This document shows positions 12,046-25,049 of a stretch of DNA of 64,000 nt, piece by piece (the first letter of the stretch is position 1; each line of letters starts with the position of its first letter). The position numbers and the translations under genes are program-made. Under the pieces are notes generated by a model. The model searched no databases, was not told the DNA's origin, and saw only the letters and a list, made by a program, of their open reading frames with translations. The DNA is from Metaphire vulgaris (Eukaryota > Annelida > Clitellata > Crassiclitellata > Megascolecidae): positions 11,665,682 to 11,729,681 of the forward strand of contig CM030841.1 in NCBI GenBank assembly GCA_018105865.1, written 5' to 3'.

Positions 12046-12493
12046 AAGATCTACGCTGGAGTAGTAATATTGTTGCATTGAACGTCCAGCGAAAGTCAAG
12101 AACGAGTATTTCGCGAGGTGTTCGAGAAGACAGAGACCGAGAAACGGAGGGCGCCGTTAGCCAATCGAAGCAGCAGCAGACATCCGCATCGTCGACTCTT
12201 TTATTTTCATTAGTGCCGCGACAGGCGCCTCTACATTACGGCGGGAGGGGGAGGGAGGGTGCGTTCGAAATGACGGTTTGTGGTGGCGAGAGGGCGTCTC
12301 GTTGAGGAATGACGAGGTCGGGGAAAGAGGGGGGGGGGTGATGTTGCTCTAGGGAAAGACGATGGCCTTAGTGGCGGGCTTCGAATCCGACCGACGTAAT
12401 GCGAATCCGGAATGAAAGTACAGTAAGTCGAAATCCCGGGTGGAAGGGGGAGGTAAGACACCGGGGTCCGTCTAGACTGGAAGTGCTGTCCGC

Positions 12494-12528
<35 letters not shown>

Positions 12529-12556
12529 GGCGCAACGCTGAATTACATTTGTAGAC

Positions 12557-12712
12557 GATGGTAACGAGAGAGAGAGGTGGGTGGAAGGAGAGAGGAAGGG
12601 AGGGACGGAAGGACGGAGAGAGGAAGGGAGGGAGCGAGGGAGGGAGGAAGAGAGGGACGGAGGGAGGGAGGGAGGGAGAGAAGGAGGAGGGAGAGAAAGA
12701 GAAAGAAAAAAA
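12557..12712. repeat. Purine-rich GGGA/GAAG tract
   Basis: GGGAGGGA, GAGAGGAAGG-type repeats with almost no pyrimidines. Confidence 0.88.
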
Positions 12713-13310
12713 TTGGCGCAAAACTTTTCCCAGAAGTCACGTTGGATGTGGCAAATTTCTGCTTGGTTGGGCACCGGAATGTTAAGAGTTTAATAAAAAA
12801 ATCTGATGTACCGGTAAGCATACGAGTAGCCTATTTAGCTACTATTTAAGTGGGGGCGGGAAGGGCACTTTAGGCTAGGGGCCCCGAAGAGGGGTCTAAG
12901 CTAGGGTTAGTTGTTAACCCTAACTTAAGTTAAACTAGAAATGATGTGCTGACGACCTTTTTTACAACGTTTTTTTTTGCTCGTCAAGATCTGGCAAAGA
13001 TGCCTCCCGGGCCACCAAAAAAATGAGTTTATAGTTAAACTGTAACAACCAGTTTACTTAAGATCTTTCTTAAAATGCGTTTATCGTAGTAACAAAGTTT
13101 CAGAATATGAGCGAGAAAAAGATCTTGAAATATTATGTAGAAAAAATTCAATCGAACGAGGCATGTACTGAAACATGCACGTTTTAAAAGTTTCCTCCAG
13201 AAATAAAAATAAACGTAGAAACATAGCTAAAAATAGAAATAGGTTTTAATAATATAAAAAGAACCAAGACAACTGAAAAAACTGAGACATATGAACCACT
13301 CTAAGCTTTG

Positions 13311-13378
<68 letters not shown>

Positions 13379-13420
13379 TTATTATTATGTGAAAGTTCCG
13401 TGGAAGGGACATCGGTAAAT

Positions 13421-13480
<60 letters not shown>

Positions 13481-13501
13481 GTTGTTGTTGTTGTTGTTGT
13501 T
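13311..13501. repeat. Two (ATT)n arrays and (GTT)n
   Basis: ATT arrays at 13311-13374 and 13424-13480, then GTT units. Confidence 0.94.
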
Positions 13502-14099
13502 ATTGTCCCACATATAAAGATAATTATGCTTTTTAACAAGTAGGTAGTGTTTAAATCAAAGTAGTTTTTCAATTAGGTGATCATGTCCTGTATTAGTTAG
13601 GTCTACTATCTTCGAAATACGTCAATGCTTCATCCATTAGCACTCGGCGAGCAATGCATTGTATTTTATGGCATAATCAATATTGCTTCGGTCGATTGGT
13701 GGCTCCGGGCACCTAAAATCTGTGTCCGACCAGCGCATACGGCGCTTTAGAAGTCGTCTGGGAAGAAAACGCACCCGACTATACAAGCATCGTTCATCGT
13801 TCGACAGTCGTAATAATATTTGAATCCGAGATTTCCTACGCCGCGGGCGAACTGCTTGCTAGCAATAATTTCGACCGTTTAGGGTACTTTTAGCAATTAA
13901 TTTAGCAACCCTGGCTGCAGAAATTGGCACCTAGTCGGACTGTTAGTCTAAATTGATCTTTTCGCATCGTTTATCTGTTGCGTTTCGAGTCGAAAGGACG
14001 AACGGAAAGAGCGAAAGGATTTATTCAACCGAACGAAAAGAGTTCCACCCGCCAGAAAACACCGGAAGCTACCAACCGACGCTACACGCCGCAGAGAGA

Positions 14100-14110
14100 C
14101 AGAGACAGAC

Positions 14111-14142
<32 letters not shown>

Positions 14143-14261
14143 TTTCGGACCATCGTTGGGGATTTTAATTTCGGCGCAAAGCTATCAGCCTAAATATTGA
14201 TCGAACGTTGGACATTCCTGTCGACACAGTCTGTGTGCTTTGACTTGGACACGACAACGAA

Positions 14262-14332
<71 letters not shown>

Positions 14333-14333
14333 T

Positions 14334-14380
<47 letters not shown>

Positions 14381-14649
14381 GCAGCCAAATGATGATGACT
14401 ACACAACGACGATGAAAGCGATGGCATGATTAATAACTCCATCTTCGGGCGATGGTTGTCGTTGTCGTCGTCGTCGTCGTCGTCGTAGTAATAGTAAATG
14501 CTCGCATGCAGCGGCCGTTGCGCATCTGTCTCGCTTCTGTCTGTCTGTCTGTCTGCTTGTCTGTCTGTCTGTCTCCTTTACGGTCGCCGCAATCTTCCTC
14601 CGTCGTTCGGCGGTCTACGCTCCCGCCTACCAGGGAACCTCTCCAGCGT

Positions 14650-14710
<61 letters not shown>
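14100..14710. repeat. CAGA arrays, GTC triplets, GTCT and (TC)n
   Basis: CAGA at 14105-14142 and 14262-14382 (about 30 units), GTC about 14459-14486, GTCT about 14537-14575, TC about 14652-14710. Confidence 0.94.
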
Positions 14711-14713
<3 letters not shown>

Positions 14714-15599
14714 ATCGTACGAACTACACTGCTGCTGCTGCTGCTGCCGATGCAGTCGCATCAGCCGGTTTCCATAGTAACCGGGCATTTCATAACGCCA
14801 CAAGACAATGAGCGAAGCGACGGCGGAGGCTTCGCCGTCGACGAGAGGATGGGGGCCGGGGTAGGGTGGGAGGGGTGGGGTAGGAGAGAGGAACGGGGAA
14901 GGAGACGTCGGCGGCGTCTCGGTGCTCGCTTCGTCGCCCTGCAAGTCGAGCTCGGTTAGGGTAATATTTTGCGAGAGAGACAGAGAGACAGAGAGACAGA
15001 GAGACAGTTCTTAATGAGGTTTTTATTTCTGGCCGGGCGAATAAATGTCGTGACGTCCGTTTGGTCAATAACGCTTCCTTTGCTAACGAATCGCGCGACA
15101 TATCATCCCACTTGCCGACAGTCAGGCCACCGACCGACTGACAGACCTGCCGACCGACCGACCGACCGACCAGATCCAGATTGGAATCGGTGTGCGTCGG
15201 ACTGCAGGATTCCGGTGTTCTATTTGGCCACCGGATTGGAAACATTCATCTGTACACAATGAGACCTTCCCGCTGCCCTGAACCCTGGGTGGCAGTTCAG
15301 CGGGACTGAAAGGAATGCAAACTTAGCTGACATTATAAAGCGATTATGTGTACCCATCACGTAGCAATAATGTACCTCGCAAAAAGAAAAGAAAAGCCAC
15401 AGTGACACGAGAGAATTAATAACTGCACTTATATACAGTAACGGGTTAATTAAATCTTTATATGCAATCAGTGGAAATAAGAGACGTTCAATTAGTGAAA
15501 AACGCGCATTTCATTTGCAAAAATTGTCTCTGGTGGCTTCTAAACAGCTTAACTGGTTGCAGTGACGTAGCGTTAAAGGGGGAAAGCGAGGGGCGGTCG

Positions 15600-15927
15600 C
15601 CCTGGGTGCAAGATGTTTGGGTGCGCAAAATTATTGGGAAAGCGCAGGATTTCTTGGAGCGCAAAGTAAAAAGATTAAATTGGTTTGGGCATGTTAAAAG
15701 AATGGACAACAATAGATGGGCCTACAAAGCACTGCATACGCACAAAGTAGAAGGAGACAGAGGGAGAGGAAGACCGATAAAAAGATGGATGGATAACATC
15801 AAGGAAGATCTGGAAGCAAAGAACATGTCGATTATTGAAGGATACAGATTAGCGCAAGATCGAGCGAAGTGGAAATATTTCGTATCTAACTAGTAACTAT
15901 TGCCGCCATATACAGACAGAAAGTGAA

Positions 15928-15993
<66 letters not shown>
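15600..15993 (+). mobile_element. Non-LTR retrotransposon ORF2 C-terminus with (GAT)n tail
   Basis: The open frame ends with KRLNWFGHVKRMDNNRWAYK, GDRGRGRPIKRWMDNIKEDL and LAQDRAKWKYFVSN*. WFGHV..RM and GRGRPxxRWxDNI are hallmarks of jockey/RTE-like ORF2 C-termini. A (GAT)n array at about 15928-15993 follows the stop. A single hAT-like end (CAGTGACGTAGCG) lies just upstream at about 15559. Confidence 0.85.
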
Positions 15994-15996
<3 letters not shown>

Positions 15997-16477
15997 AGTA
16001 AAAAGTAATTGACAGGTTAAGAGGGCAAAAAGGGAAAATAAAATGTAAATTTAATAAATTAGAAATAACAAGTACACGTAAAGCAACTAACTACAACGAA
16101 ATAGGTGACGACCTTTTTTGCTGGCTTCAGGTACTTCATTAGACTATTGAGCCTATTACTTCATTAGACTATTGAGCCTATTAATAGGTCATTAGGCTAT
16201 AGACTGCCACGGTACTCCTTTTGTGGGTGCTGCATAAATTCACGATATTTTGCCTACATACGTACTTGCTTGCATTTCAACCTGTATCAGAAAGATTGTT
16301 GTGCAAAAGCAGAATATTTGTTAATATTTGTGACGATAAACTTGAAGTGTGAGAATCTAAATGGCAAATTAACAATAGTCTCGCGTTTTCCAGCGCTAAA
16401 TAATTTCTTCCACATTAATCTGATCTTTTGCGAAATGGCTTTGGAGCTCATTTGATTCTTAACACCAGGAACATTAG

Positions 16478-16590
16478 AACCATTAGAATCAAAGGCTATC
16501 TCGATAAACTAGGTTATTGAATGCAGATGGTTACATCAGTGGTTTTCACACAGGCTTCCTAAGCCTCTTAAAATCACATTATTATTAAAA

Positions 16591-16666
<76 letters not shown>

Positions 16667-16676
16667 GACCGATTAT
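16478..16676 (+). mobile_element. LINE 3' tail running into (ATT)n
   Basis: AAACTAGGTTATTGAATG and CAGTGGTTTTCACACAGGC are followed by CCTCTTAAAATCACATTATT, which continues as an ATT array. Confidence 0.75.
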
Positions 16677-16679
16677 TAT

Positions 16680-18111
<1,432 letters not shown>

Positions 18112-18439
18112 CAGGTCCTTTCCAGGGGGTGGGGGTGGGTGGAAGGGGAGAGACGGGCCACCTGACCAGGGTCTCGGCTGAGAAAAGGGAGTCTCAAAAT
18201 AAGAGACATATATACTGGGGAGTATACAAATTATAATTAATTTCTGTAATGCTTTATAGTAAGTTATTTCGAATAAGTGATGAATAATATAGATTATAAC
18301 TACTCTGAAATACATATCTGATTTTGATTACCCCGATACGTGTCTAACTGCCCGATAGATGCATATTAAGAATTGGAGACTGAGAGACTTAACATTTGTA
18401 AATGGTCCGGGCCTCTATTCTGTGCTCCAAAAGGGCCTG
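18112..18439. mobile_element. Possible hAT MITE related to the 50367 copy
   Basis: Ends CAGGTCCTTTCC / AAAGGGCCTG and shared interior phrases (GGGCCACCTGACCAGGG, ATTTGTAAATGGTCCGGG). No matching flanking 8-mer was found, so the limits are approximate. Confidence 0.45.
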
Positions 18440-18898
18440 ATTCAATGTATTACATATAATTTACATTACAAATAAATACATAACTGGCAAAAGTAATAAA
18501 CTGGCAATTATCTTGAAATTGGAATACTTTGGCCACGCAATGAGAAGTAGTAAAGGCGCCACATAAATGAGGAAATGCTTGGAGAAAAAAGACTTATTTT
18601 CACCGTCAATCAACTCCACAAATGTGGAGGAAAAATAGCTGTTTTTGGTTCTATTGATCACAAACATAGGACATCTCACACTGTTTGGGGGAGGGGTGGT
18701 GGTGGTGGTAGTGTATATCAAGACCTGTGGCTTTTAGAAGGACCATGTACTGGGAACCCGAGATACGTAATCTCTGTTATGAAGGGAAAGGACTTGATAT
18801 CCAGAATTAACAAAGTGCAAAATGCAAGAAGCCTGGATATCTAGAATTCACAGAGTATGCAGTAAATGTAACTTTCATTTACATAACAAGTGTTGAGG

Positions 18899-18900
<2 letters not shown>

Positions 18901-18958
<58 letters not shown>
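18901..18958. repeat. (TG)n(GA)n microsatellite
   Basis: TG to 18930 then GA to 18958. Confidence 0.95.
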
Positions 18959-18959
<1 letters not shown>

Positions 18960-18961
<2 letters not shown>

Positions 18962-20570
18962 TGCGTATTTAGAAATGGAGGGAAATAATAACGAAACTGC
19001 GCATATACTGCATAATAGTCAGAAAAATGTCTTGTTTTTTAATTAGCAATAAAACCTTTGCACTTATATTTAAATATCTGCTTGACAAATCTGTTCTAAA
19101 TATACGAAATTAACTGGCGAATATTGACGAAGATGATGATGATGATGATGACGGCGACTATGAAGATGATGACAACGACGGACCATTACGATGACACCGA
19201 AGAATGGTACAGACAGACAACGACCACAATATCAAAATAGAACAGCCACAACTTTCAGATACAAAGACTCCATTAGTAATAATCAATCACACTCAATCGC
19301 TAGTTTGAAGTGTAGGCCCCTATCCATGCATGGGTCGTGCAAAAGTCAACGGGAAAATGAAACTGACAAGCCTATGGACCAAACCGCTGCACGAATTCTC
19401 ATGACTATTGTTCTGATGTAGTGTTTTGGGGTGGAGAATTATCCTAGGATGGTTAAATTTTAATCTGACATCTAAAAATATGCTAATTTTTATTTCATAA
19501 AATTTTGGGGATAAAAAACGACGTGGTTTAATTCGTTTGTTACGCATTCACGGCCTGCTTTCTTGTTACGTCATACGATCAAACGCCCATGATAATCTGC
19601 GTCACTGCCTTACGTAGTCGATAATGTAACAACAGGCAAGGATCTAGATCACATAGGCGAGGCCGAAGGTGCCAACCTACGGTGTTCTAAAAAAATTGAC
19701 GCTAAAATTAACTGGATCAATGGATATCAATTGATTAATTATTAACCAATTTTAAACTATAAGAATGAATATTAAAATTTGTTAAAAAGTCAAATTACTA
19801 CTGGTCACGAACTTACACCCACCACATGGTCATTGGTCAAGCGCTTTAGTTTCAATTGTTGATCCATAATTGATAATTCTGCCCAGAAATGATACAGCAG
19901 AAGTATCAATAGCAATGGACATGGTACTTTTGCTCTATCATTCCAGTGTGTTGATATTTTCAGTTTGATATTTCTATTTTGATTTCTCATGTTTTTCGAC
20001 CTGTCCTTCCCACGGACCACATTTACAGCGTATGATAAATTTTTAGAAGAGTTTTTCTTCACAATAATTAAAGTCTATGGTCGATACCGAAATCTCGGGT
20101 CTATAATTATCTGAACGCTATAAGAAATTTTGGACCGAAACTAATATTGCGGTGCCGCTGTCAAAAGCGCTATATAAATTCACCAGAGTTTAATTATACC
20201 TAGTTGCTCGATTTGGCTCGCGCAAAAATTTAATTGCGAAAACTTTTCCGCTGCAAACAATTTCTTAACTTGAAGATTAGGTTACGTGCACGGGTTTACT
20301 TCATTGGGGGGGGGGGGGTAGAGGAGTTAGCCCTCGTAGCTCAGTAATAACTTCGCAGCGGAAGTAGAAAGTTCAGAGACGGGAGGTTGGGTCCGACCCA
20401 TGCCGTTTTTAGAAAAATAATGGTTGGTCGTCACGGCTGTTATGTTCTACTACTGAAGATAAAATCTCTAACTCTGATAGATTTCTGTACAGTTCAGTAT
20501 GAACGCTTTCAGTCCGTCGTCTTGGTTACGCATATCGCATCACGTGACCGTCGTCGTCGTCGTCGTCGTC
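18960..20570. other. Mostly unassigned; tRNA-like segment near 20330
   Basis: GAT triplets at about 19130-19160. GCCCTCGTAGCTCAGTAATA...GGGTCCGACCC at 20332-20400 resembles a decayed tRNA/SINE head. No exon recognised. Confidence 0.35.
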
Positions 20571-21413
20571 CTAGGTCTTTGTCGCTTCGATTTGACTCAT
20601 GACGTAACGCCCGGCAGACAACGAGGATGACTTCGGGGCTGTCGCCCGTTGAACAGCGTCGCCACCTGCCGTTCGACTGTCGAACTGGACGCAGTGTGTC
20701 GTCTGCTGCTGTGCGTTGTCGTCCGTCTGGCTCTGTCTGTTGTCGTCTGCGCGTCTCGCCTGCTGCTGCTGCCGCTGCCGCTGCCGCTGCCGCTGCCGTC
20801 CAGACGAGCAGCAGTCGCCGCTGCAGGCTGCTCCGTTGAACAGCAGGAACACGTACGGGTTGACGGCCGAGTTGGCCACCGCCATGGCCCCGAACACCGC
20901 CATGCTGGTCGGCCCGACGATCGAGTGATGGCCGAAGGAGACGACCACCTCGAGGACGTGGTAGGGGAGGCCGAAAATGACGAACGCGCTGACGATCACG
21001 ACGGTCATCTTCAGTATCTTGGTCTTCGCCTTCGGCAGGGAGCTGGAGCGGGTGCTCTGCAGCAGCACCTTCCCCGGCCGGCCGGCCTTCTTCGAGGCGG
21101 CGGCGGCGGAGGCGGCGGCGGCCGGTAGGGCGGACGTCGCCGCCAGTCCGTCGGCCGTCTTCTGCGAGACCTTCAGGTAGATGCGGACGTAGCAGAAGGC
21201 GATGACGAAGATGGGGACGTAGAAGACGACGATGCTTATGAAGACCAGGTAGAGCTTGCGGTGCCAGTCGGGCAGGTCGCGGAATATCGACTCGCAGACC
21301 GTCTTGTTGAAGAAGATGCCGGTGCTGGTGACGTAGTTCTGGCGAAAGACGCCCATCTGAGGCAGAGACAGAAGGGCAGCGGCGCCGTATCCGATGGCTG
21401 CCATCTTCGTCAC
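20571..21413 (-). CDS. GPCR exon 2 (TM4 to C-terminus)
   Basis: The acceptor GCGTTGCAG precedes GTGACGAAGATGGCA, read V-T-K-M-A in phase 0. The exon is 843 nt and ends at TAG (20571-20573). ICL3 carries an Ala-rich run (about 20 residues) followed by a basic KKAGRPGK stretch. The C-tail begins with CSGDCCSS, possible palmitoylation cysteines, and then an RQ-repeat from an imperfect CTGCCG array, so tail length is probably variable between alleles. Confidence 0.86.
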   Translation of the reverse strand: MTKMAAIGYGAAALLSLPQMGVFRQNYVTSTGIFFNKTVCESIFRDLPDWHRKLYLVFISIVVFYVPIFVIAFCYVRIYLKVSQKTADGLAATSALPAAAASAAAASKKAGRPGKVLLQSTRSSSLPKAKTKILKMTVVIVSAFVIFGLPYHVLEVVVSFGHHSIVGPTSMAVFGAMAVANSAVNPYVFLLFNGAACSGDCCSSGRQRQRQRQRQQQQARRADDNRQSQTDDNAQQQTTHCVQFDSRTAGGDAVQRATAPKSSSLSAGRYVMSQIEATKT

Positions 21414-21553
21414 CTGCAACGCGTCAAACCAATCGGGAGTCGAAAATGAACGAAACTGAAGAGAATAATTGCTTAAAACACTTCGATAAAATCACTTTTG
21501 TAGCTGTTCTCACACAGGGCAGACCCTACTGAACTACTCTAAACTTATTATCC

Positions 21554-21613
<60 letters not shown>

Positions 21614-21656
21614 GTGGTGGTGGTGGTGCTGCAGCAGCAGCAGCAGTGGTGGTTAT

Positions 21657-21745
<89 letters not shown>

Positions 21746-22702
21746 TTGTCGTCGTCGTTGTTGTTGTTGTTGTTGTTATAAGGCCAAACTTATAGATGTT
21801 GATATTTCAATGTTCCCCTTTCTAAATAAATTAGGTCCTGTATTGATTAATTATTATTGAGGCAACTTATATAGCGTTGTAGTCAGAGCGTGTTCCAAAG
21901 TAAAAAGCGCTTCTGAGAACGTTTATAAGTCAGCGACGATCGGAAGATGGCGGCGATATTTAAAGAATCCACTCAGATGACACACAATGGCACGTTATTC
22001 AACAGTCGCAGCAGTTACGCCGATCTGCAATAGTATTTAAACACGGTTTTACCATTGGTGCAGCCAAGGGGGACCTATTATGGCTGGGACCAGTAGTGAA
22101 ATTGGCGCAACCACCGTTGAGGATTTTTTTGGTATATAGGGTCAGGTGACATATCGAAGAGAATGTCGATGTGCCCCCTCCTTCGCCGCGACCCATCCAC
22201 CCAATTCTTCCGAAACCCCCACCCTGGTTACGCCACGCCGGCGGGGCCTTACCGAGATGGACTTCTTGAGGGGCGATCGGATGGCTTCGTGTCGGTCGAC
22301 GCTCAGCACGACGAGCATGTAGTTGCTGGCCATCATCGTAAAGCTCTGCCCCCACTTGAGCGCCCGGCACATGAAGTCCCCGGCCAACCAGTTCCGGTCG
22401 ACCAGCTCCCAGACGAGCTGCAGGGTGCAGGCGAAGCAGGTGACCATCAGGTCCGTCGCCGTCACGTTCATGATGATGGCGATGATGCGCGACCGACGGC
22501 GACAGTTGCGCCACAGCCAGACGCAGACGAGGATGCCGCCGATCGTTCCGAGGACGACCTCCGCTATGAGGACGGCGACGCGCATGTTCTTGTCGAATTC
22601 GACGTCGGCGGGGTTGGCGACGGCGCCAGCGCCAGCGCCGGAAAATGGCGCCGGCGTCGTCTTTTCGCTTTTGGCGCCGTCGGAATCGGCTGACGTCATC
22701 AT
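20571..22702 (-). CDS. Class A neuropeptide GPCR (GnRH/corazonin/vasopressin-type), two coding exons
   Basis: Joining 22702..22253 to 21413..20571 on the minus strand gives an open frame of 430 residues with seven hydrophobic segments. TM1 is near residues 42-66 and TM2 (TATDLMVTC) near 72-98. TM3 ends in VVLSVDRHEAI, a DRH version of the DRY motif. TM4 is TKMAAIGYGAAALLSL and ECL2 carries NKTVCESIF, giving a glycosylation site and the disulfide Cys that pairs with MCRAL at the top of TM3. TM5 is FYVPIFVIAFCYVRI, TM6 is KMTVVIVSAFVIFGLPYHVL and TM7 is ANSAVNPYVFLLFN (NPxxY-like). Such receptors are Gq/Gs-coupled plasma membrane receptors for small peptides; the DRHxAI and LKMTVVIV patterns are typical of the GnRH/AKH/corazonin/vasopressin superfamily. 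The ligand cannot be assigned. Departures: CWxP is FGLP, the TM4 Trp is absent, and TM1 lacks the usual GN. The start is the first of two tandem ATGs; further 5' UTR exons may exist. Confidence 0.88.
21414..22252 (-). other. GPCR intron loaded with trinucleotide arrays, a LINE tail and a MITE remnant
   Basis: The 839-bp intron holds (ATT)n at about 21549-21613, GTG/CAG triplets, (AGT)n at about 21657-21745 and GTT triplets. A LINE 3'-tail-like segment (TATATAGCG...CGATCGGAAGATG) lies at about 21850-21970. At about 22053-22237 there is a MITE-like remnant with inverted ends CATTGGTGCAGCC and GGTTACGCCACG. The remnant ends about 15 bp from the exon 1 donor. Confidence 0.7.
22053..22237. mobile_element. 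hAT MITE remnant next to the GPCR exon 1 donor
   Basis: CATTGGTGCAGCCAAGGGG and GGTTACGCCACG are inverted relatives of the CAGTGGCGTAGCC ends. No target duplication is preserved. Confidence 0.5.
22253..22702 (-). CDS. GPCR exon 1 (N-terminus to ICL2)
   Basis: This exon is 450 nt, exactly 150 codons. It starts at ATGATGACG and covers a short N-terminus without an obvious signal peptide, then TM1, TM2, TM3 and the DRH motif. It ends after ...KKSIS at the donor GTAAGG. It is GC-rich compared with the flanking repeats, and a (CA)n tract lies just upstream at about 22749-22812. The donor leaves phase 0, which matches the next exon. Confidence 0.85.
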
Positions 22703-22842
22703 CGTTGTTGTCGCGCGGCGTTTCCTTAGAAACAGCGGAAGTCAAGTCACACACACACACACACACACGCATGCACACACGCACGCGCACGCACGCACAA
22801 ACACACACACAGACAACCAAATCGCTGAGATTTTATAGTCTG

Positions 22843-22985
22843 TCGAAGGCAGCAGCGGTCGAAACTATAGACGGATTCAAAAGTTATCCGGGAAAACTAG
22901 GTTATTGAATGTAGAGTTATTACAGTGGTTTTCACTCAGGCTAACTAGGCCTTCCAAACCGCTTGGAATCGCGCTTTCATAGTCC
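22843..22985 (+). mobile_element. LINE 3' fragment
   Basis: It encodes ETIDGFKSYPGKLGY* then GAATGTAGAGTTATTACAGTGGTTTTCACTCAGG and a decayed tail. KLGY* is shared with the 37765 copy. Confidence 0.75.
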
Positions 22986-23905
22986 CTTTCTTTAAGTCAA
23001 TCAAGAAATCTGGCTGAGTAGACTAACCACCCCCTATGAGCAACCTAAACAAAAAATTAATTAAGAACAGAGATTTTCCATCATGAACTTCTGATAAGTT
23101 TACGACGAGCGGGTGTTCTTCTGACGATTTCATTCAGGCTTCTGCGTTAAGATTCATTCTATGGATTTTGTTTTTATTTTTCAAATCGAAATTCACTAAG
23201 AACTTTTCTTTTCCAGAATTGAAACTCGATTCGAAAAACAACGATACAACTATTCGAATTGTAGAATTGAATATGCCAGATGGCGAAGATATCTAGCAGA
23301 GTCTAGAAGATTTCGAGTGGCAGTGTTTTTTCTCGAATTGTACAGAATTAATTCTTAAGCGAAATTATTGGATTTTCGCTCTAAACATCTCTTTCGCAAG
23401 GCACAATAAAAGCTCACCCGGAAGTTTGAATAAAAACATTTTTCACGTGACCAAGTAGCCTACATCTCTCCAAGCGTCCAACCAACTAGCTTAGAATCCA
23501 CAGAGAATTGCCTGTCCTGACCAATCCCTGTAAAAGTAATTACTGCACATCCCTGCTTATGTTCATGTTTTCCTCTGCTCTGTTGAGCAAATTCCAAACG
23601 TGTATTGGACATCCGTGATTTAGAGAAATTTCCTTTCGCCTTACATCATGTGCTAGAATAAATAACACGCAACTCAACCTATAATCTGCAGCAGAGAAAT
23701 AAATGGCTACAAGCAGTCTGACCATCGCATCCTTTTACCGCAAACAATATTGGATTGTATTAGCAGACAATTCAAATCTATGTGACATCGGTAACGATTT
23801 GACTACGGAATGAATATTCTACAGCAGTCCAAACCACCAATTCCAGTAATGGTAGCAAATTCTGGTTAACATTGAGACTCACAGATGAGTTTAAGTTAAC
23901 CAAAG
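22986..23905. other. Nothing recognised
   Basis: AT-rich unique sequence; no ORF with recognisable motif. Confidence 0.5.
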
Positions 23906-23906
23906 C

Positions 23907-23986
<80 letters not shown>

Positions 23987-24115
23987 GGTAGTATTGAGAA
24001 TTTATATAGCGCTGTAACAAATCGAAGGCCAAAAAGCCAAAGTGCTTTTGACAGCGTTGGCATGTCAATGAGGATCGGAAGATGATGATATTGAAAATCC
24101 ACTTGTTTTTTCCCC
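23906..24115 (-). mobile_element. LINE 3' tail (minus) with (ATT)n
   Basis: Plus strand (AAT)n at 23906-23985 is followed by GAATTTATATAGCGCTG and AAAGTGCTTTTGACAGCG. Read on the minus strand this is the GCGCTATATAAATTC tail ending in ATT repeats. A second, weaker GCGCCATATAAATCGG tail follows at about 24215-24245. Confidence 0.65.
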
Positions 24116-24397
24116 GTGAGATTGGATTACTGTCGCTGGCTTCCATTTCCCGTAATAGTTTTCGGCGAAGCCTCCATAGCTTTGCGACTGTTATACAGTA
24201 GTAAATGTAAACGTCCGATTTATATGGCGCTTTAGTGATTGATAATAATAATGCGCAAATCGTCGTCGGCCTCAGGCACTAATCTGGATTAATTAGTGTC
24301 TATTCCAGTAGACGTACGTTTATGAAATAACGAAGCACGTAAACTCCGATCGCCAGGAACGAACTCGGGGTGGACGGTGCCGCGCACAGTGAAAAGC

Positions 24398-24642
24398 CAG
24401 TGGCGTAGCGTGACTTTTAGGGGTCCGGGGGGCATCCTTTATATGTGGCCCCAGAGTTTGGGGCTGACAAACAAAAAAGGTCGTCACCACGTCACCACAT
24501 CGTTTCTAGGTTTAGAGTTAGGGTTAACCCTAACCTTAACCCTAACCTTAACCCTAACCCAAACCCCCTCTTCGGGGGCCCCCGAGCCCCGGGCGAGGGG
24601 GTTGTCAACAAAGTGCCCTCGACCCCCCTCGTTACGCCACTG
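24398..24642. mobile_element. hAT MITE carrying telomere-like repeats
   Basis: Inverted ends CAGTGGCGTAGCG / CGTTACGCCACTG are flanked by TGAAAAGC on both sides (24390-24397, 24643-24650). Inside is GGTTTAGAGTTAGGG followed by CCCTAACCTTAA-type repeats (about 24512-24560). A GACAAACAAAAAAGGTCGTC module (minus-strand sense) is also present. Confidence 0.92.
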
Positions 24643-24885
24643 TGAAAAGCTAGAAAGCACACCTCTAATGGGTATTTTGAAAACTCCCTGACGTTTTCTA
24701 TTCTATAGCGTTCTTGGCTGTTGTGGCAACGTGAAAAGACACTCTAGTCGACCAATTTCAAATTCAGCGCACTTCGAGAAAAATTCATGATCATTTCGGA
24801 CTCTAAAAACGGTCTGCAGTGTAGGAGAGAATTTTTCGCCATTAGCACTTTATAGGGTAAAATCATTTAATCAGTGTTGAAACTA

Positions 24886-25047
24886 CAGTAGAACTTCGTT
24901 ATAACGTTCTTGGCCGGTCTGTAAAATTTAGTACGTAATATCCAATACTATCCAAAACGGTAGCGCATCACACCGTATGTTGCGGTACGTTATGGCTGAG
25001 CTGAGTATACGTTATAACCGGGTCCCCGTTATAATGAAGCTTTACTG
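24886..25047. mobile_element. pogo/Tc1-like MITE flanked by TA
   Basis: Inverted ends CAGTAGAACTTCGTTATAAC / CGTTATAATGAAGCTTTACTG with TA on both sides. It matches the fragments at 10685 and 41451 in inverse orientation. Confidence 0.85.
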
Positions 25048-25049
25048 TA

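Noticed and set aside
14790..15245. 151-codon ORF on the minus strand
   Set aside because: GC-rich sequence with no recognisable domain or splice context, overlapping ORFs on the other strand.
15462..15600. N-terminal part of the 143-codon ORF as host protein
   Set aside because: Only the 3' part is LINE ORF2; the upstream residues run through a hAT-like end and are accidental.
20332..20400. tRNA gene
   Set aside because: GTAGCTCAGTAATA and GGGTCCGACCC resemble A and B boxes, but no complete cloverleaf could be drawn.
20649..21128. 159-codon plus-strand ORF opposite the GPCR
   Set aside because: Shadow of the GPCR coding strand in GC-rich sequence.
22163..22838. 171-176 codon plus-strand ORFs
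   Set aside because: Antisense shadows of GPCR exon 1 and its CA tract.
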